Part shown: positions 45,687-56,053 of the stretch, in pieces
Layout: each line of letters starts with the position of its first letter
Numbering within the stretch: position 1 is the first letter of the stretch
Assembly (NCBI RefSeq): GCF_030412785.1
Contig: NZ_CP125298.1
Location: forward strand, 124,001-188,000
DNA from: Paraburkholderia sabiae
GTDB lineage: Bacteria > Pseudomonadota > Gammaproteobacteria > Burkholderiales > Burkholderiaceae
Direction: 5' to 3'
DNA: 64,000 nt
Program-made: the position numbers and the translations under genes
Notes under the pieces: generated by a model
Database searches by the model: none
Told to the model about the DNA's origin: nothing
The model's input: only the letters and a program-made list of their open reading frames with translations

Positions 45687-46332
45687 CCTTATATGATGTG
45701 CCGGATGTGCTTGCCTAGGCGCCATCGGATTCCTCTCAGATCGCCATCGTGCATGAGTCAGGCACATCGACGTGTATACGGCATCGGTTCTCCAAGACTT
45801 TAGCGTCAGCAAAGCTTTCGAAGTTTCAGCAGCCAAGTGAGCGTCGATCGCTGCATGCTCGCGTTGCCACCACAGTCCTTGACGACGATTAACTCTCGGC
45901 AGAATCGCGCGGAGCTTTAGCAGCCAACCACCACGAGAACGATCTTGACCGCAACCGATTTCCTCGAACAATCAAGAAACCCCGTCGCGTGGCGAAAGCA
46001 CGCGGTCGCTTTGCGGCGATCTGCTGACCATGCTTTGGGAGGAGTTCTCCCGTGTATTTATGGCCGCAGTCGCGGAAACCAGAGACAGTAAGGAATCGAG
46101 GTCCGCGTCACGATGGGACAGACGGCGAGCCCAGTCGGTGGTCTTCTCGTCCGGCTGGCGCGTTAGCGCGCTGAAAACTCGCGCACGCCGTCGTCACCCT
46201 ACTGGCGCATAGCTATGGCGCACTACATGCGCGATTGGCTCGTTGTCGCGCCCGTTTTCCCGCTTTGTGCCATATAGCGTTCCAAAGTTTCGTCTTTGGT
46301 GTGAAGGGCGCTACCACTGAGAAACTGAAGGT
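45687..46332. other. Gene-free stretch
   Basis: About 640 bp between the zinc-ribbon membrane protein and the RES toxin. Short frames only, and no repeat or terminator is recognised. One GGAAAACGGGCGCG block (minus strand, near 46250) recalls the junction motif of the array further right, but is not clearly related. Confidence 0.4.
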
Positions 46333-46833
46333 TTATCTGATGGATGTCAGACGAGGATCGAGCGCGAATCGTTCATCGTTCTTGAGATCAAAATATTTAG
46401 TCGCCGTCGATGTGTTGATCAGCAGATTCCACGAATGCTTGCTGACTGTGCTCGGCAGAATCACAACGGGATGCGAGGCAAGCAGCGCATCTCCAAATTT
46501 TTGTTGGTTCGGACTGACAGCGCCTGGATTCAACCAGTGCGGATTAGGCACATCTGATGGCCGCACGACTTCGATGGACACGGCGGCGATGCTGATTTCC
46601 AGCAGCCTATGTGGAACGCTATCCAGCACGTTAAAGCCCTTATGCACGGCCACTTCAAGAATGGTGGTCGACGGATCTAACGAGGCATAGATTACCCGCT
46701 GCCCGGGTGAAGACCATCGGCCACCCGCCAAGAACGCGCCCTCGGCCGTAAACCATGTCAGAAAGTGCTTCTCCCGTTCAAGTCTCCATACGCTCAACGT
46801 GCTCGTGCCGAGGTTTGTCGGCAAGGGCGTCAA
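46333..46833 (-). CDS. RES-domain toxin
   Basis: This 166-residue protein has the RES fold landmarks: VWRLEREKH with the key Arg near the N-terminus, then GGRWSSPGQRVIYASLDPSTTILEVAVH (Tyr and Glu of the active site). RES toxins destroy NAD+ or ADP-ribosylate targets and cause growth arrest. The gene starts at a TTG that overlaps the antitoxin stop by 4 bp (TTGA), so translation is coupled and probably lower than that of the antitoxin. The order (Xre antitoxin first) is standard for RES/Xre pairs. Confidence 0.87.
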   Translation of the reverse strand: MTPLPTNLGTSTLSVWRLEREKHFLTWFTAEGAFLAGGRWSSPGQRVIYASLDPSTTILEVAVHKGFNVLDSVPHRLLEISIAAVSIEVVRPSDVPNPHWLNPGAVSPNQQKFGDALLASHPVVILPSTVSKHSWNLLINTSTATKYFDLKNDERFALDPRLTSIR

Positions 46834-47351
46834 GAGTACACCCCATAATCCATCCGGATGAGCAGCGTCTTTACGAGTTCCGCACCTTCCGAGCTTTGCA
46901 GCAGATCGATTGGTCGGCGCTGGTCCAGTCCAATGGCGGGCGTGGAAAGCCAGTGCTCCGCAGCTTCCTTCGATCCCAGAACGTCGATTGCCTGTTCCGT
47001 GATTGACGCGAGCCGGATAAGGCGATCGGTCGCGTTGCTATCAAGCAGGCGGTCTTCATCCCTGCCGCGCTGCAGAGTGCGTTCACTCACACCGATCGCC
47101 TGAAGCAGCGCTTCACGCGCGATGACTTCGTACGCGTCCATCATTTCCCGCGCAAGGACAACCGGCAAGCCGTGCGTCACGATGTCATGTGCCTGCAACG
47201 GCGTCATGTCGGTGACCTTCGTGATCCCCACGGCTAGGGTCCTTTCACTGCTGCCGATGTACGTCCCGTACGACGTGATTCGCGTCTGCAACGCTTGCAG
47301 AAGGCTGCGAAACGGCGTGCCGTTCCCGAACTGTCGCGTTATCGGTTCCAT
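46830..47351 (-). CDS. Xre/MbcA/ParS-type antitoxin of the RES pair
   Basis: This 173-residue protein has an N-terminal Xre-like DNA-binding part (GLPVVLAREMMDAYEVIAREALLQAIGVSERTLQR) and a C-terminal DUF2384-type toxin-binding domain (AIDVLGSKEAAEHWLSTPAIGLDQRRPIDLLQSSEGAELVKTLLIRMDYGVYS). Start at 47351 with AAAGGAG upstream. It should bind the RES toxin and repress the operon through the inverted repeat just upstream (47364-47403). Confidence 0.87.
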   Translation of the reverse strand: MEPITRQFGNGTPFRSLLQALQTRITSYGTYIGSSERTLAVGITKVTDMTPLQAHDIVTHGLPVVLAREMMDAYEVIAREALLQAIGVSERTLQRGRDEDRLLDSNATDRLIRLASITEQAIDVLGSKEAAEHWLSTPAIGLDQRRPIDLLQSSEGAELVKTLLIRMDYGVYS

Positions 47352-47363
47352 CTCCAAACTCCT

Positions 47364-47403
47364 TTCCGCCACGTGTCGTGATATTTTACGCCAAGTGGCG
47401 GAA
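47364..47403. promoter_or_regulatory. Inverted-repeat operator candidate for the RES/Xre operon
   Basis: TTCCGCCACGTG (47364-47375) and CAAGTGGCGGAA (47392-47403) form arms matching at 11 of 12 positions around a 16-bp AT-richer spacer (GATATTTTAC). They sit directly before the antitoxin ribosome site. The position suits binding of an Xre-type dimer for autoregulation. Confidence 0.6.
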
Positions 47404-47493
47404 AACGTCCAACACGTCCGCGGAGGGCGCCGGACTCTTCCAGTGCCCGGAGTTGCGCTATATTGCCCGTCATTCTTCAGACGAGACCCATTG

Positions 47494-47898
47494 ATGAAAC
47501 GGATTGCGCTGCTCACCCTCGTGCCTGCCCTGCTTGCTGCCTGTGCGCCGGTCGATGCCGTACGCAAGGAAAGCAGCCTTACGTGGGCGACGGTCACGAT
47601 CGCCAGTTCGCCGGCCGCGCTGATACGCTCGGCGCAGGAACGCACCCGGCGCTGCGGCTTTCTCGTCGGTTCCGTCACGATGGACGGCTCGTATTTTCCC
47701 GATACGGCCGATCAGGCGCTCGATCTGACCATTCACATGCCAGGCGGTGGCGCGGTGGGCTTCGGCCGGCTGCGCATGGCGCCCGATGGCACGTCGACCG
47801 CGGTGCGCATCGGCACACCTGATACATCGTTTGCTCGGGATGTGGGCGCCCGTGTCGGCCGGGTGCTGGCCGATCCATCGCTCGCTTGCGACGCCTGA
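47494..47898 (+). CDS. Predicted lipoprotein
   Basis: This 134-residue protein starts MKRIALLTLVPALLAAC, a signal with lipobox LLAAC, so it should be lipid-anchored. The mature part contains TWATVTIASSPAALIRSAQERTRRCGFLVGSVTMDG and SFARDVGARVGRVLADPSLACDA, the two Cys possibly paired. It diverges from the RES/Xre operon. Unknown function. Confidence 0.65.
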   Translation: MKRIALLTLVPALLAACAPVDAVRKESSLTWATVTIASSPAALIRSAQERTRRCGFLVGSVTMDGSYFPDTADQALDLTIHMPGGGAVGFGRLRMAPDGTSTAVRIGTPDTSFARDVGARVGRVLADPSLACDA

Positions 47899-48031
47899 AC
47901 CTGTTGCCCCAACCATGCTTCGCGGCGATGGGAGTGCTCCCCTAGCCGCCGCAACGTTGAGTGAATGACTCCGTTGGGGATCGCGCCCCGAGCGTCAACC
48001 ACTTCTAATACTTTTCGCTGGAATAGAATCA

Positions 48032-48628
48032 ATGCTTTCGAATTTCAATCGAACAGGCGCAGTTCTCATAGTCGGCGTCGCCCTTGCTGGCTGTCACGGC
48101 AAGTCGGATCCTTCGCCGGAAAACTTTGTGAAGGCCGTGCAAAAGCATTTGGATACCATTGATGCCGTTTGCGTGGACAGCGGGCCACTTCCTTTTGATC
48201 TCCCGCACTACAGCGGCTCTGTTGGCTATCAGGAGGGACAGGCGGATGCGCTGGTGAAGGTTGGCTTGCTTTCAAAGGAGCCAACGAGCGTCAATCAAAA
48301 CGGTCGCGCGATTCCCGGGTTCCATTATTCAGCAACGGACGAGGGGAAAAAGGCATCTAGGCCGAATAACCGGATGTGTGGCGGGAAAACACAAATTCAA
48401 TCGATCACGTGGTCTTCATCGGTCCCGGACAATGCCTCAGTCGGTACAACCGTTCAAATCAAGTACATTGCGAAGTTAGTTGAGCGGCCGCATTGGGATG
48501 ATGAAGCGACTCTTCGGAAAACGCATGTTGAAGTGCTTTCCACGAACGATGGTACGTACAACGCTGAAAATTTCCTTGAACTTACCAGTGATGGCTGGGC
48601 GGTGAAGCCAGCGTGGGGAACTCCATAA
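48032..48628 (+). CDS. Predicted lipoprotein
   Basis: This 198-residue protein has a short signal and lipobox (VALAGC, Cys near residue 21), then a soluble domain beginning GKSDPSPENFVKAVQKHLDTIDAVCVDSG and ending NFLELTSDGWAVKPAWGTP. Its GFHYSATDEGKK segment gives a strand-rich look. It follows the other lipoprotein in the same direction by about 130 bp. No family is recognised. Confidence 0.65.
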   Translation: MLSNFNRTGAVLIVGVALAGCHGKSDPSPENFVKAVQKHLDTIDAVCVDSGPLPFDLPHYSGSVGYQEGQADALVKVGLLSKEPTSVNQNGRAIPGFHYSATDEGKKASRPNNRMCGGKTQIQSITWSSSVPDNASVGTTVQIKYIAKLVERPHWDDEATLRKTHVEVLSTNDGTYNAENFLELTSDGWAVKPAWGTP

Positions 48629-48808
48629 AAGAGAGCTTCAGTATTGCCCCTCAGGCGCTAGCGCCCGCTCGAAGAAGCTAACCCAAGGGTACGGAATAAA
48701 CGGTGGCACAGTGATGAAGCGATGGATCGAATTTGTCCGAAGACGGAACCGCACGCTGGACAGCGAAATCCCATGACTTTCTCCGTTTTCTGTTGCGTTG
48801 CGGCCCTG

Positions 48809-49542
48809 TCAGGAAAGAAGGCGCGTGAGTTCGGCCACCAAGCCCGCGCCGACGGCGCTTCCAGCTGCCTGTTCGACGACCGATCGGATGCTATGCATTG
48901 TTTCCCGGATGATGGCGAATCGGGGTTTAGGCGATTTCGCCTGAGCCTCGATGGTTGCTATGTCAGCTTCGACCTCATCGCGCGCCTCGGTCGTCAGATC
49001 AAGTACTTGTAGCTGTTCCCGCAGTCGTGTCATCAAGGTCGTGACCGCTGCCAGGTCAGGCGGCGCCTGCACGAAGGTCTGCGTGGAGTCGGTCGTGGCT
49101 TGTTGAACCTGAGACTGCTGCATGCTGTGGATGACCGTCTGGTTCTGCGCGTAATATGCGACCGGTGCCGGCGTGGCAGGCTCCGGCACACGTTGCTTTT
49201 CTTCATCCGAAAACGTCATATCCTCTCCCAACACGCCGCTGCTTTCCAGCTTCAGTGACCAATCGAGAACAACGTTGCGCACCGTATCGATGACGCCCTG
49301 AACGGATGCCCTGCTGATAGCGGTCGCGGGTTGCATTTTGGGTCCTACCATCGCGTCCATCAGATTTCGCTCGACTTCGGGAACGAACGACACCATAAAC
49401 TCGCCCGGTTTCTCTGTCTCAGCGAGCATGTTTTCCAGTTTCGCGATCGAGTCGACTATTGGCCGTTTCGACAGGCGCTCGGCCCACTTCGGTTCGGCGA
49501 ATCTCAGCGGCTGCCATCCGTGATAGTCGTTGAAGACCTTGA
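48809..49542 (-). pseudogene. AbiTii abortive-infection protein, C-terminal part (split by IS21)
   Basis: This piece starts in mid-domain with VKVFNDYHGWQPLRF, exactly where the N-terminal piece at 53009-53199 stops (YRLLSGS). Taking out the element between the two ACTG copies restores GSVKVFNDYHGW in frame. It continues with IAKLENMLAETEKPGEFMVSF, a helical region and a variable Gln/Thr-rich linker, then a C-terminal helical part. AbiTii proteins are linked to abortive phage infection. The frame after the break is intact; a start at 49567 would be supplied by IS sequence and is unlikely to give a working protein. Confidence 0.78.
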
Positions 49543-49546
49543 CTGT
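49543..49546. repeat. IS21 target duplication, left copy (ACTG)
   Basis: ACTG abuts the IS21 end TGTCAAACGC and is repeated at 53006-53009 on the other side of the element. Joining across one copy restores the AbiTii frame. Confidence 0.7.
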
Positions 49547-49577
49547 GTCAAACGCAATCTCATGCATGGACGCCCCC

Positions 49578-49844
49578 GGTTTGCCAAGCTTTCATGATGC
49601 GATGTATCGAAGGTCATGATTGCAGCCATGCATCCGGACTTTGTTGCCGTGCGCAGGCCGGCTGTCCCTGATGGAATATGCTGACGGGGTCCCGATCAAG
49701 TTGGCGAGCTTGGCGCTCCTTGAGATTTGTCGGGTTTGACCCGTCACGGTCTGACCTGTGTTGCCATCACGTCATGATTGCCCAGGCAATCGGTGGAAGT
49801 GTCCTTCTTTTGTGGCGAGATTGTTGCCGTCGGGGATTACACGT
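49578..49844 (-). ncRNA. Candidate bridge RNA region of the IS1111-group element
   Basis: About 270 bp of the element lie downstream of the transposase with no gene. In IS1111-group elements the target-choosing bridge RNA is encoded on this side (in IS110-group elements it lies upstream). No structure was computed; position and length are the only evidence. Confidence 0.35.
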
Positions 49845-50870
49845 TCAGCCGGCAGCTTGATAACCGAGCTGGTATGACCGCCCGTGAGCCAGCAACGCCC
49901 ATACGATCCGGGCGTTCTTGTTGGCCAGCGCGACTGCTACCACATTGGGATTGCGACGCTGTAGCAGGCGAGGCAGCCAACCTTCTTGATCGTTCCTGCG
50001 TTGAACAGCCCGGATGACGGCACGCGCCCCGTGGATCAACAAGGTTCGCAAATAAGTGTCGCCCCTCTTACTGATGCCGAGCAGAATATTTTTTCCGCCG
50101 CTTGAATTCTGTTTGGGTACCAGGCCGAGCCATGCAGCGAGCTGGCGCCCGCTGGTGAAGCCTTTGGCATCACCGACCGAAGCTACTAATGCAGTTGCCG
50201 TAATCGGCCCAATGCCGGGCACCTGCGCGAGCTTGAGACTCGCGTCATTGTCGCGATGCCATCTTTGGATCTGTGCCTCCAGATCCCGGACCTGTCGATC
50301 GAGCTCCTTCAGATGTTCCATCAAACGTTGAATCAGCAACCGGAACGATCCGGTCAGGTCGTTAGCCGCATCTTCAACTAAAGCTGGCACGCGACGGGCG
50401 ATGTGAGCAATGCCCTGTGGAACGACGAGCCCAAATTCGCTAAGCAGTCCGCGGATCTGGTTCGCCTGTGCCGTACGGGCTTTTACGAAGCCCTGACGTA
50501 CGCGATGTAGCGACAACACTGATTGCTGCTCGACATTCTTGATCGGCACAAATCGCATGTTGGGCCGCGCGACTGCCTCGCAAATGGCTTCGGCGTCGGC
50601 CGCGTCGTTCTTGTTCGTCTTGACGTACGGTTTCACGAACTGTGGTGCGATTAGGCGAACGGTGTGTCCCATGCCCTGAAGCTTTCGGGCCCAGTAGTGA
50701 GCGCTCCCGCAGGCTTCTATCCCGATCACACAGGCTGGCAGGTTCGCGAAGAACGGCAGCATCTGATCCCGCTTGAGCACCTTCTTCAAGACCGCTCTGC
50801 CATGCTCATTTACGCCATGCACAGCAAACACAGATTTAGCCAGATCGATGCCAATTGTCGTAATCTTCAT
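49845..50870 (-). CDS. IS110/IS1111-family transposase
   Basis: This 341-residue protein starts MKITTIGIDLAKSVFAVHG, with the first Asp of the RuvC-like DEDD site. Next come VIGIEACGSAHYW (Glu) and PYVKTNKNDAADAEAICEA (Asp-Asp). The C-terminal transposase_20 domain has the serine region PGIGPITATALVASVGDAKGFTSGRQLAAWLGLVPKQNSSGGK. All landmarks are present, so it is probably active. The start at 50870 is the family start; an upstream in-frame start is rejected. Confidence 0.93.
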   Translation of the reverse strand: MKITTIGIDLAKSVFAVHGVNEHGRAVLKKVLKRDQMLPFFANLPACVIGIEACGSAHYWARKLQGMGHTVRLIAPQFVKPYVKTNKNDAADAEAICEAVARPNMRFVPIKNVEQQSVLSLHRVRQGFVKARTAQANQIRGLLSEFGLVVPQGIAHIARRVPALVEDAANDLTGSFRLLIQRLMEHLKELDRQVRDLEAQIQRWHRDNDASLKLAQVPGIGPITATALVASVGDAKGFTSGRQLAAWLGLVPKQNSSGGKNILLGISKRGDTYLRTLLIHGARAVIRAVQRRNDQEGWLPRLLQRRNPNVVAVALANKNARIVWALLAHGRSYQLGYQAAG

Positions 50871-51017
50871 GATGGGCGCTCCCCTCGGGTTAGGTGGTTG
50901 CTTCGACACTTCCACTCTGGCACATTGATGCCGTATCGGGTGGGGGCGTCCATCCCATTAAGTTGATACAGCTTCGGACGCAAACGCAATCGTAATTTGA
51001 TACACCCGCTCATGCGG

Positions 51018-52921
<1,904 letters not shown>

Positions 52922-53005
52922 GGGCCGCTCAAAGGGAGCAACCCTACAACGAGGCGTATCAATTCCTAACTGCGTTGCTGTATCAATTTACAACTGCGCG
53001 CGACA

Positions 53006-53009
53006 ACTG
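53006..53009. repeat. IS21 target duplication, right copy (ACTG)
   Basis: Matches 49543-49546 and lies between the IS21 end (TGTCGCGCGC on the minus strand) and the AbiTii N-terminal coding sequence. Confidence 0.7.
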
Positions 53010-53199
53010 AACCCGAGAGCAAACGATATTCCGGCAAGTCATCGGCGTCTTTGTAGCCATTCATTTCGGAGCTGACCCATCTTTCAAACTCGGAGACGCC
53101 GAGTTTTCGCGCGACGACAAAAGCCATGCGCAACAGGTGCCCCACGCTGCCTTGGGTGTTCAACGCTTCGCGCTGTAGCTCTAAAACAAGTGACGCCAT
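53009..53199 (-). pseudogene. AbiTii abortive-infection protein, N-terminal part (split by IS21)
   Basis: From the ATG at 53199 (GGGAGG just upstream) it encodes MASLVLELQREALNTQGSVGHLLRMAFVVARKLGVSEFERWVSSEMNGYKDADDLPEYRLLSG. This is the signature of AbiTii N-terminal domains (the E-x-W-x-x-x-E-x-N-G-Y motif). The frame then runs into IS21 and stops at 52966 after about 14 foreign residues. The remaining part of the gene is at 48809-49542. Confidence 0.82.
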
Positions 53200-53266
53200 G
53201 ACAGCCTCCCTTCGGACCAACGAGCGTTGCCTACAATCCCCGCCTTGATAAGATGTAACTGTTTTC

Positions 53267-53660
53267 CTATGCCTTCTTCCAGCCTAGCTCAGTATCAAAT
53301 TCGGGCAACAGCCTCGCAGCAATCAAACCTTTCGGCGCGCCTCTTATGTCACTACTGCCCGAGTACCAAAAGGACACCAACTCGCCCGCCGTGAACACAT
53401 CGCTGGGATCTGCTGGCTCTGCGACAATGTCAACACCACCGTCCTCTGATGCTACTTTTATGATGTAAAAGTCGGGCGCCTCATCAGGTAAGCCCGTGAC
53501 ATCGAGCACAAGGGCAACGACCTGACTCTCAGGTTTCAAAGTGCTATCACAGAACTCGCATGCGTACCGAAACGCACTCTCGTTGTCCTTGAACCGCGAG
53601 CCTCGTCCGGTCTCTCTGAGCCGGTGTCCGATCGATCCTCGCGAACAGCTTCTTCAGCAT
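53267..53660 (-). pseudogene. Hypothetical protein with a frameshift near its start
   Basis: The ATG at 53660 (MLKKLFARIDRTPAQ) is preceded by GGAAAAT and looks native. The main body, GSRFKDNESAFRYACEFCDSTLKPESQVVALVLDVTGLPDEAPDFYIIKVASEDGG to LGWKKA, is in another frame, and the switch falls between about 53600 and 53640. The body alone could start at the Met of MKPESQVV (53539), giving 90 residues that lack the FKDNESAFRYACE part. The family occurs beside similar small genes in Burkholderiaceae, but no function is known to me. It follows the gene at 53684 by 23 bp. Confidence 0.55.
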
Positions 53661-53683
53661 CGTCGCCCCGTTTTCTAATTTTC

Positions 53684-54218
53684 CTACTCTTGCGGTTCAT
53701 TCACGTTCGCCCGCTCGCGCGGTGGACGTACGCGAATCCACTTTCCCCGTCCACCGGTCGCTGTGTACAGAATCAAAAACAGGTAGCCACGTCGCGCCAT
53801 CTGCTCGATATCAGCGGTCTGGTCAGCCATCCCGATCCACTGCATTCCCACGTCGAATCTGTACGGTATGCGTTGCGCGGGTGCGGGCTCCGTGATGATG
53901 AAAGCCTGCTGTGGTTTCCGGCGCCAAACATAGGCCTGCCACCATGACTCGAAGTACATTCCGCCCAAGTTCGTAATCGTCGTTGGGCGATCACCCACAT
54001 TGAGCGCGGTCACCGCGACGTAGGTGCGTGGATCTTCGACTCCCCCGCCAACCATCTTCATCCCGGTTGATACAGACAAGCTGACCCTCGGGCCGGGATC
54101 GGAGCCACTTATACGCGTCCTATCCAAGGACGAATGTCGAGATGACGGCGGCGTATGCGGCGATCCCCAGAGTCAACAGCTCGTTCGAGTTGAAGGTGTG
54201 AGGGGCAATCGTGATCAT
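53684..54218 (-). pseudogene. Membrane-anchored hypothetical protein, broken by a stop and a frameshift
   Basis: From the ATG at 54218 it encodes MITIAPHTFNSNELLTLGIAAYAAVISTFVLG (membrane helix), then TAG at 54120-54122 where a Trp (TGG) is expected. DAYKWLRS continues in that frame. A frame change follows, and the rest (GPRVSLSVSTGMKMVGGGVEDPRTYVAVTALNVGDRPTTITNLGG to the end, stop at 53684) is open in the next frame. Two lesions in one gene point to true decay. The intact form would be a single-helix protein with a strand-rich outer or cytoplasmic domain. Confidence 0.7.
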
Positions 54219-54240
54219 GGTCAGCGGTGATGTTTTCCGC

Positions 54241-54606
54241 TCAGAATTTCGTCACAGGCATCGAGTTACCTGTGATCTGCTCGACGTCCGCAACTTCAAG
54301 GAACTCTTCCCCTTCAAGCTGGGCTTCATCGATGCCGATCCCGCCTGCGTTTTGAGCCTCATGTTGTGCGATTTGATACGCGAGCACGCCTGCCTGGAAG
54401 ACGCTCCGCGGCTGCCCTTGACTCGCAACGGGCATCAGCCACGTACTGCCGGCATTTGTGTAGTCAAGGTCCACGTGGGCAACCTGCCTACCGCTCGCGT
54501 CAGGCTGCGGCTTGAGGACAGTACGGACACGCGCACCGTTTGCGAGCCGAAAATCAAGGATTTGCACCGGCTGTTGTCTCGTGCTCGGATAAGTGGTCTT
54601 TGCCAT
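54241..54606 (-). CDS. Hypothetical protein of the small-gene array
   Basis: This 121-residue soluble protein starts MAKTTYPSTRQQPVQILDFRLANGARVRTVLKPQP. Strand-rich first half, then a helix (SVFQAGVLAYQIAQHEAQNAG) and an acidic stretch (DEAQLEGEEFLEVADVEQI). AAAGGAG precedes the start, which in turn follows a TAGGAAAA block. Unknown family. Confidence 0.65.
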   Translation of the reverse strand: MAKTTYPSTRQQPVQILDFRLANGARVRTVLKPQPDASGRQVAHVDLDYTNAGSTWLMPVASQGQPRSVFQAGVLAYQIAQHEAQNAGGIGIDEAQLEGEEFLEVADVEQITGNSMPVTKF

Positions 54607-54655
54607 ATGAACATCGCTCCTTTTGCTATTTTCCTATGCTATCTGTTTCCGCGCA

Positions 54656-54892
54656 TCAACCCGTGTAGCTGATTGAGTCAATGTGTTCGGCCAGATATTG
54701 GGCGATAGCTGCGGCTTGTTGAACGGTCGTGCCACGCTTTAGATTTATAGAAAGAAATCCGGAGCCGACAATCGAAAGCTCGCTCGTCGTCGGCTGATAG
54801 TAGAGCGATACCAGCGCGTCATCGCGCCCGCTTGCGCTGGCCTCACCTTCTTTCACCTCAAAAACATACACGCCTTTATCCACTTTTTCCAT
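54656..54892 (-). CDS. Hypothetical protein of the small-gene array
   Basis: From the ATG at 54892 (GGAGC upstream) this gives 78 residues, MEKVDKGVYVFEVKEGEASASGRDDALVSLYYQPTTSELSIVGSG and onward. It has four to five strands and a C-terminal helix (TTVQQAAAIAQYLAEHID), a compact single domain. An earlier in-frame start falls inside the upstream gene. Unknown family; the size suits a small immunity-type protein, which is a guess from context. Confidence 0.6.
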   Translation of the reverse strand: MEKVDKGVYVFEVKEGEASASGRDDALVSLYYQPTTSELSIVGSGFLSINLKRGTTVQQAAAIAQYLAEHIDSISYTG

Positions 54893-54924
54893 TGCCGTGC
54901 TCCCTGTGGCGTTATCCGTCCGCT

Positions 54925-55416
54925 TCAATCGATCAGCTGGAGGCTCGACCGTTCCGCTTCCCAATCGCGGATCGTTTTCGCCCACTCTTCGACGCCATCA
55001 TTGTGCTCTTTCGCTGTCCGCTGCGCATCTTGAAGACGGCGGCGTACGTATTCTGCAGCGATCCAGTACCACCCTGCAGCTGCCACCAGCGCGGCAAAGG
55101 TGCCCGGGCCGAATCGATAGGCAAGAGCCGCTACGAAAAGCGTTGATGCGATCGTCGAGGCGTTGCCTTGTTCCAGAGCGCTAACAGGAATCGCGTTCCC
55201 TTCGTAAAACGCAATATTCGCTTCGAGCAGTGTTGTCGCTCGCTCAACGTAGCCTCTGCGGGCATCGGGTTCATTTATTCGCTCTGCGATCTCAACGAAG
55301 CCGAGTCGTCCCACTTCTCGGTCGGGCAGTGCAAGCAACGGCTTAACGGTTGCATCCACGTAGTCGTTGAACGCCTTCCGGGCTCTCGCTAGTTCCCCAT
55401 ACGGATCATTCTTCAT
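54925..55416 (-). CDS. Hypothetical membrane protein of the small-gene array
   Basis: This 163-residue helical protein starts MKNDPYGELARARKAFNDYVDATVKPLL. It has a hydrophobic pair of helices at about 86-120 (ASTIASTLFVAALAYRFGPGTFAALVAAAGWYWIAAEY) and a charged C-terminal helix. GGGAGC lies 8 bases before the start. Unknown family. Confidence 0.65.
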   Translation of the reverse strand: MKNDPYGELARARKAFNDYVDATVKPLLALPDREVGRLGFVEIAERINEPDARRGYVERATTLLEANIAFYEGNAIPVSALEQGNASTIASTLFVAALAYRFGPGTFAALVAAAGWYWIAAEYVRRRLQDAQRTAKEHNDGVEEWAKTIRDWEAERSSLQLID

Positions 55417-55509
55417 CGCTCTAAGCTCCCGCCGAAGACGCTTTTCTATTCGTTCCCTACCGCCCGCCTGGCGAAACGCGCGATCCTGTAGTGTCGGTCC
55501 TTCGGCAAC

Positions 55510-55995
55510 TTATTTATTGCACTCGGTATCAGGGCCAATTATTTCCCGAGGGACGGACGTCGAAAATTGCGAGCCGTTCCAATCCAAGGATTCCCGATAG
55601 CAGCTACCACCATGTTCCCATCGCGCGGTTACATAGTTGCTTTTGACGGCATACCTCAGACCCAGCATGTTGTAATCTTCCCCACCATATGGAAACGGGA
55701 ACATCTTGCCGGTCGCCACATCTCCGACGAAGACAATGTGACAACCCGTACCACACCCAATGTCTACGATTGCGTAATGGCCTGCGAAGTTCGGACCCGT
55801 CCGCATCTCGTTGGATATGCGTGTCCTGAAGGTCCTGAATTGACTGTCCCTGCCCGCGAAATCAGGAAGTTGGATGTGACCTTGATACACACGGTCCATC
55901 GGTAGGCTGTTATTGCCTGATTGTGAGTAAGCCCCCGATACTCCGAAGCCCAGTGCAGCGACCAGATACAAAGCCGCGGTTTTGGAATTTTTCAT
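55510..55995 (-). CDS. Secreted hypothetical protein of the small-gene array
   Basis: This 161-residue protein has a signal peptide (MKNSKTAALYLVAALGFGVSGAYSQ, cut about residue 25). Its mature part contains GPNFAGHYAIVDIGCGTGCHIVFVGDVATGKMFPFPYGG and later SCYRESLDWNGS and DTECNK. Four Cys suggest two disulfides. It should be periplasmic. The 56017-56050 hairpin repeat lies immediately upstream of its start. Related secreted proteins are known in proteobacteria, without a function that I can state. Confidence 0.68.
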   Translation of the reverse strand: MKNSKTAALYLVAALGFGVSGAYSQSGNNSLPMDRVYQGHIQLPDFAGRDSQFRTFRTRISNEMRTGPNFAGHYAIVDIGCGTGCHIVFVGDVATGKMFPFPYGGEDYNMLGLRYAVKSNYVTARWEHGGSCYRESLDWNGSQFSTSVPREIIGPDTECNK

Positions 55996-56016
55996 GACGT
56001 GTATTTTTATTTTCGT

Positions 56017-56050
56017 GTTTTCCAGCGCCGCGCTTTGCGGCGAATTTTCC
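56017..56050. repeat. Array hairpin repeat, copy at 56.0 kb
   Basis: Reads GTTTTCCAGCGCCGCGC, then TTTGCGGCGAATTTTCC on the plus strand: a palindrome GCCGC/GCGGC between two TTTTCC boxes. It occupies the gap between the genes starting at 56239 and 55995. Compare 60847, 63586 and 63935. Confidence 0.65.
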
Positions 56051-56053
56051 GCT

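Larger units (their letters stand above)
49566..50953 (-). mobile_element. IS110/IS1111-group element inside the IS21 end
   Basis: It is bounded by the inverted repeat ATGGACGCCCCC (49566-49577) and GGGGGCGTCCAT (50942-50953), and contains one DEDD transposase gene. Exact element ends may lie a few bases outside these repeats, because in the IS1111 group the repeats are subterminal. Insertion into the end of another element fits the known target habit of the group. Confidence 0.7.
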
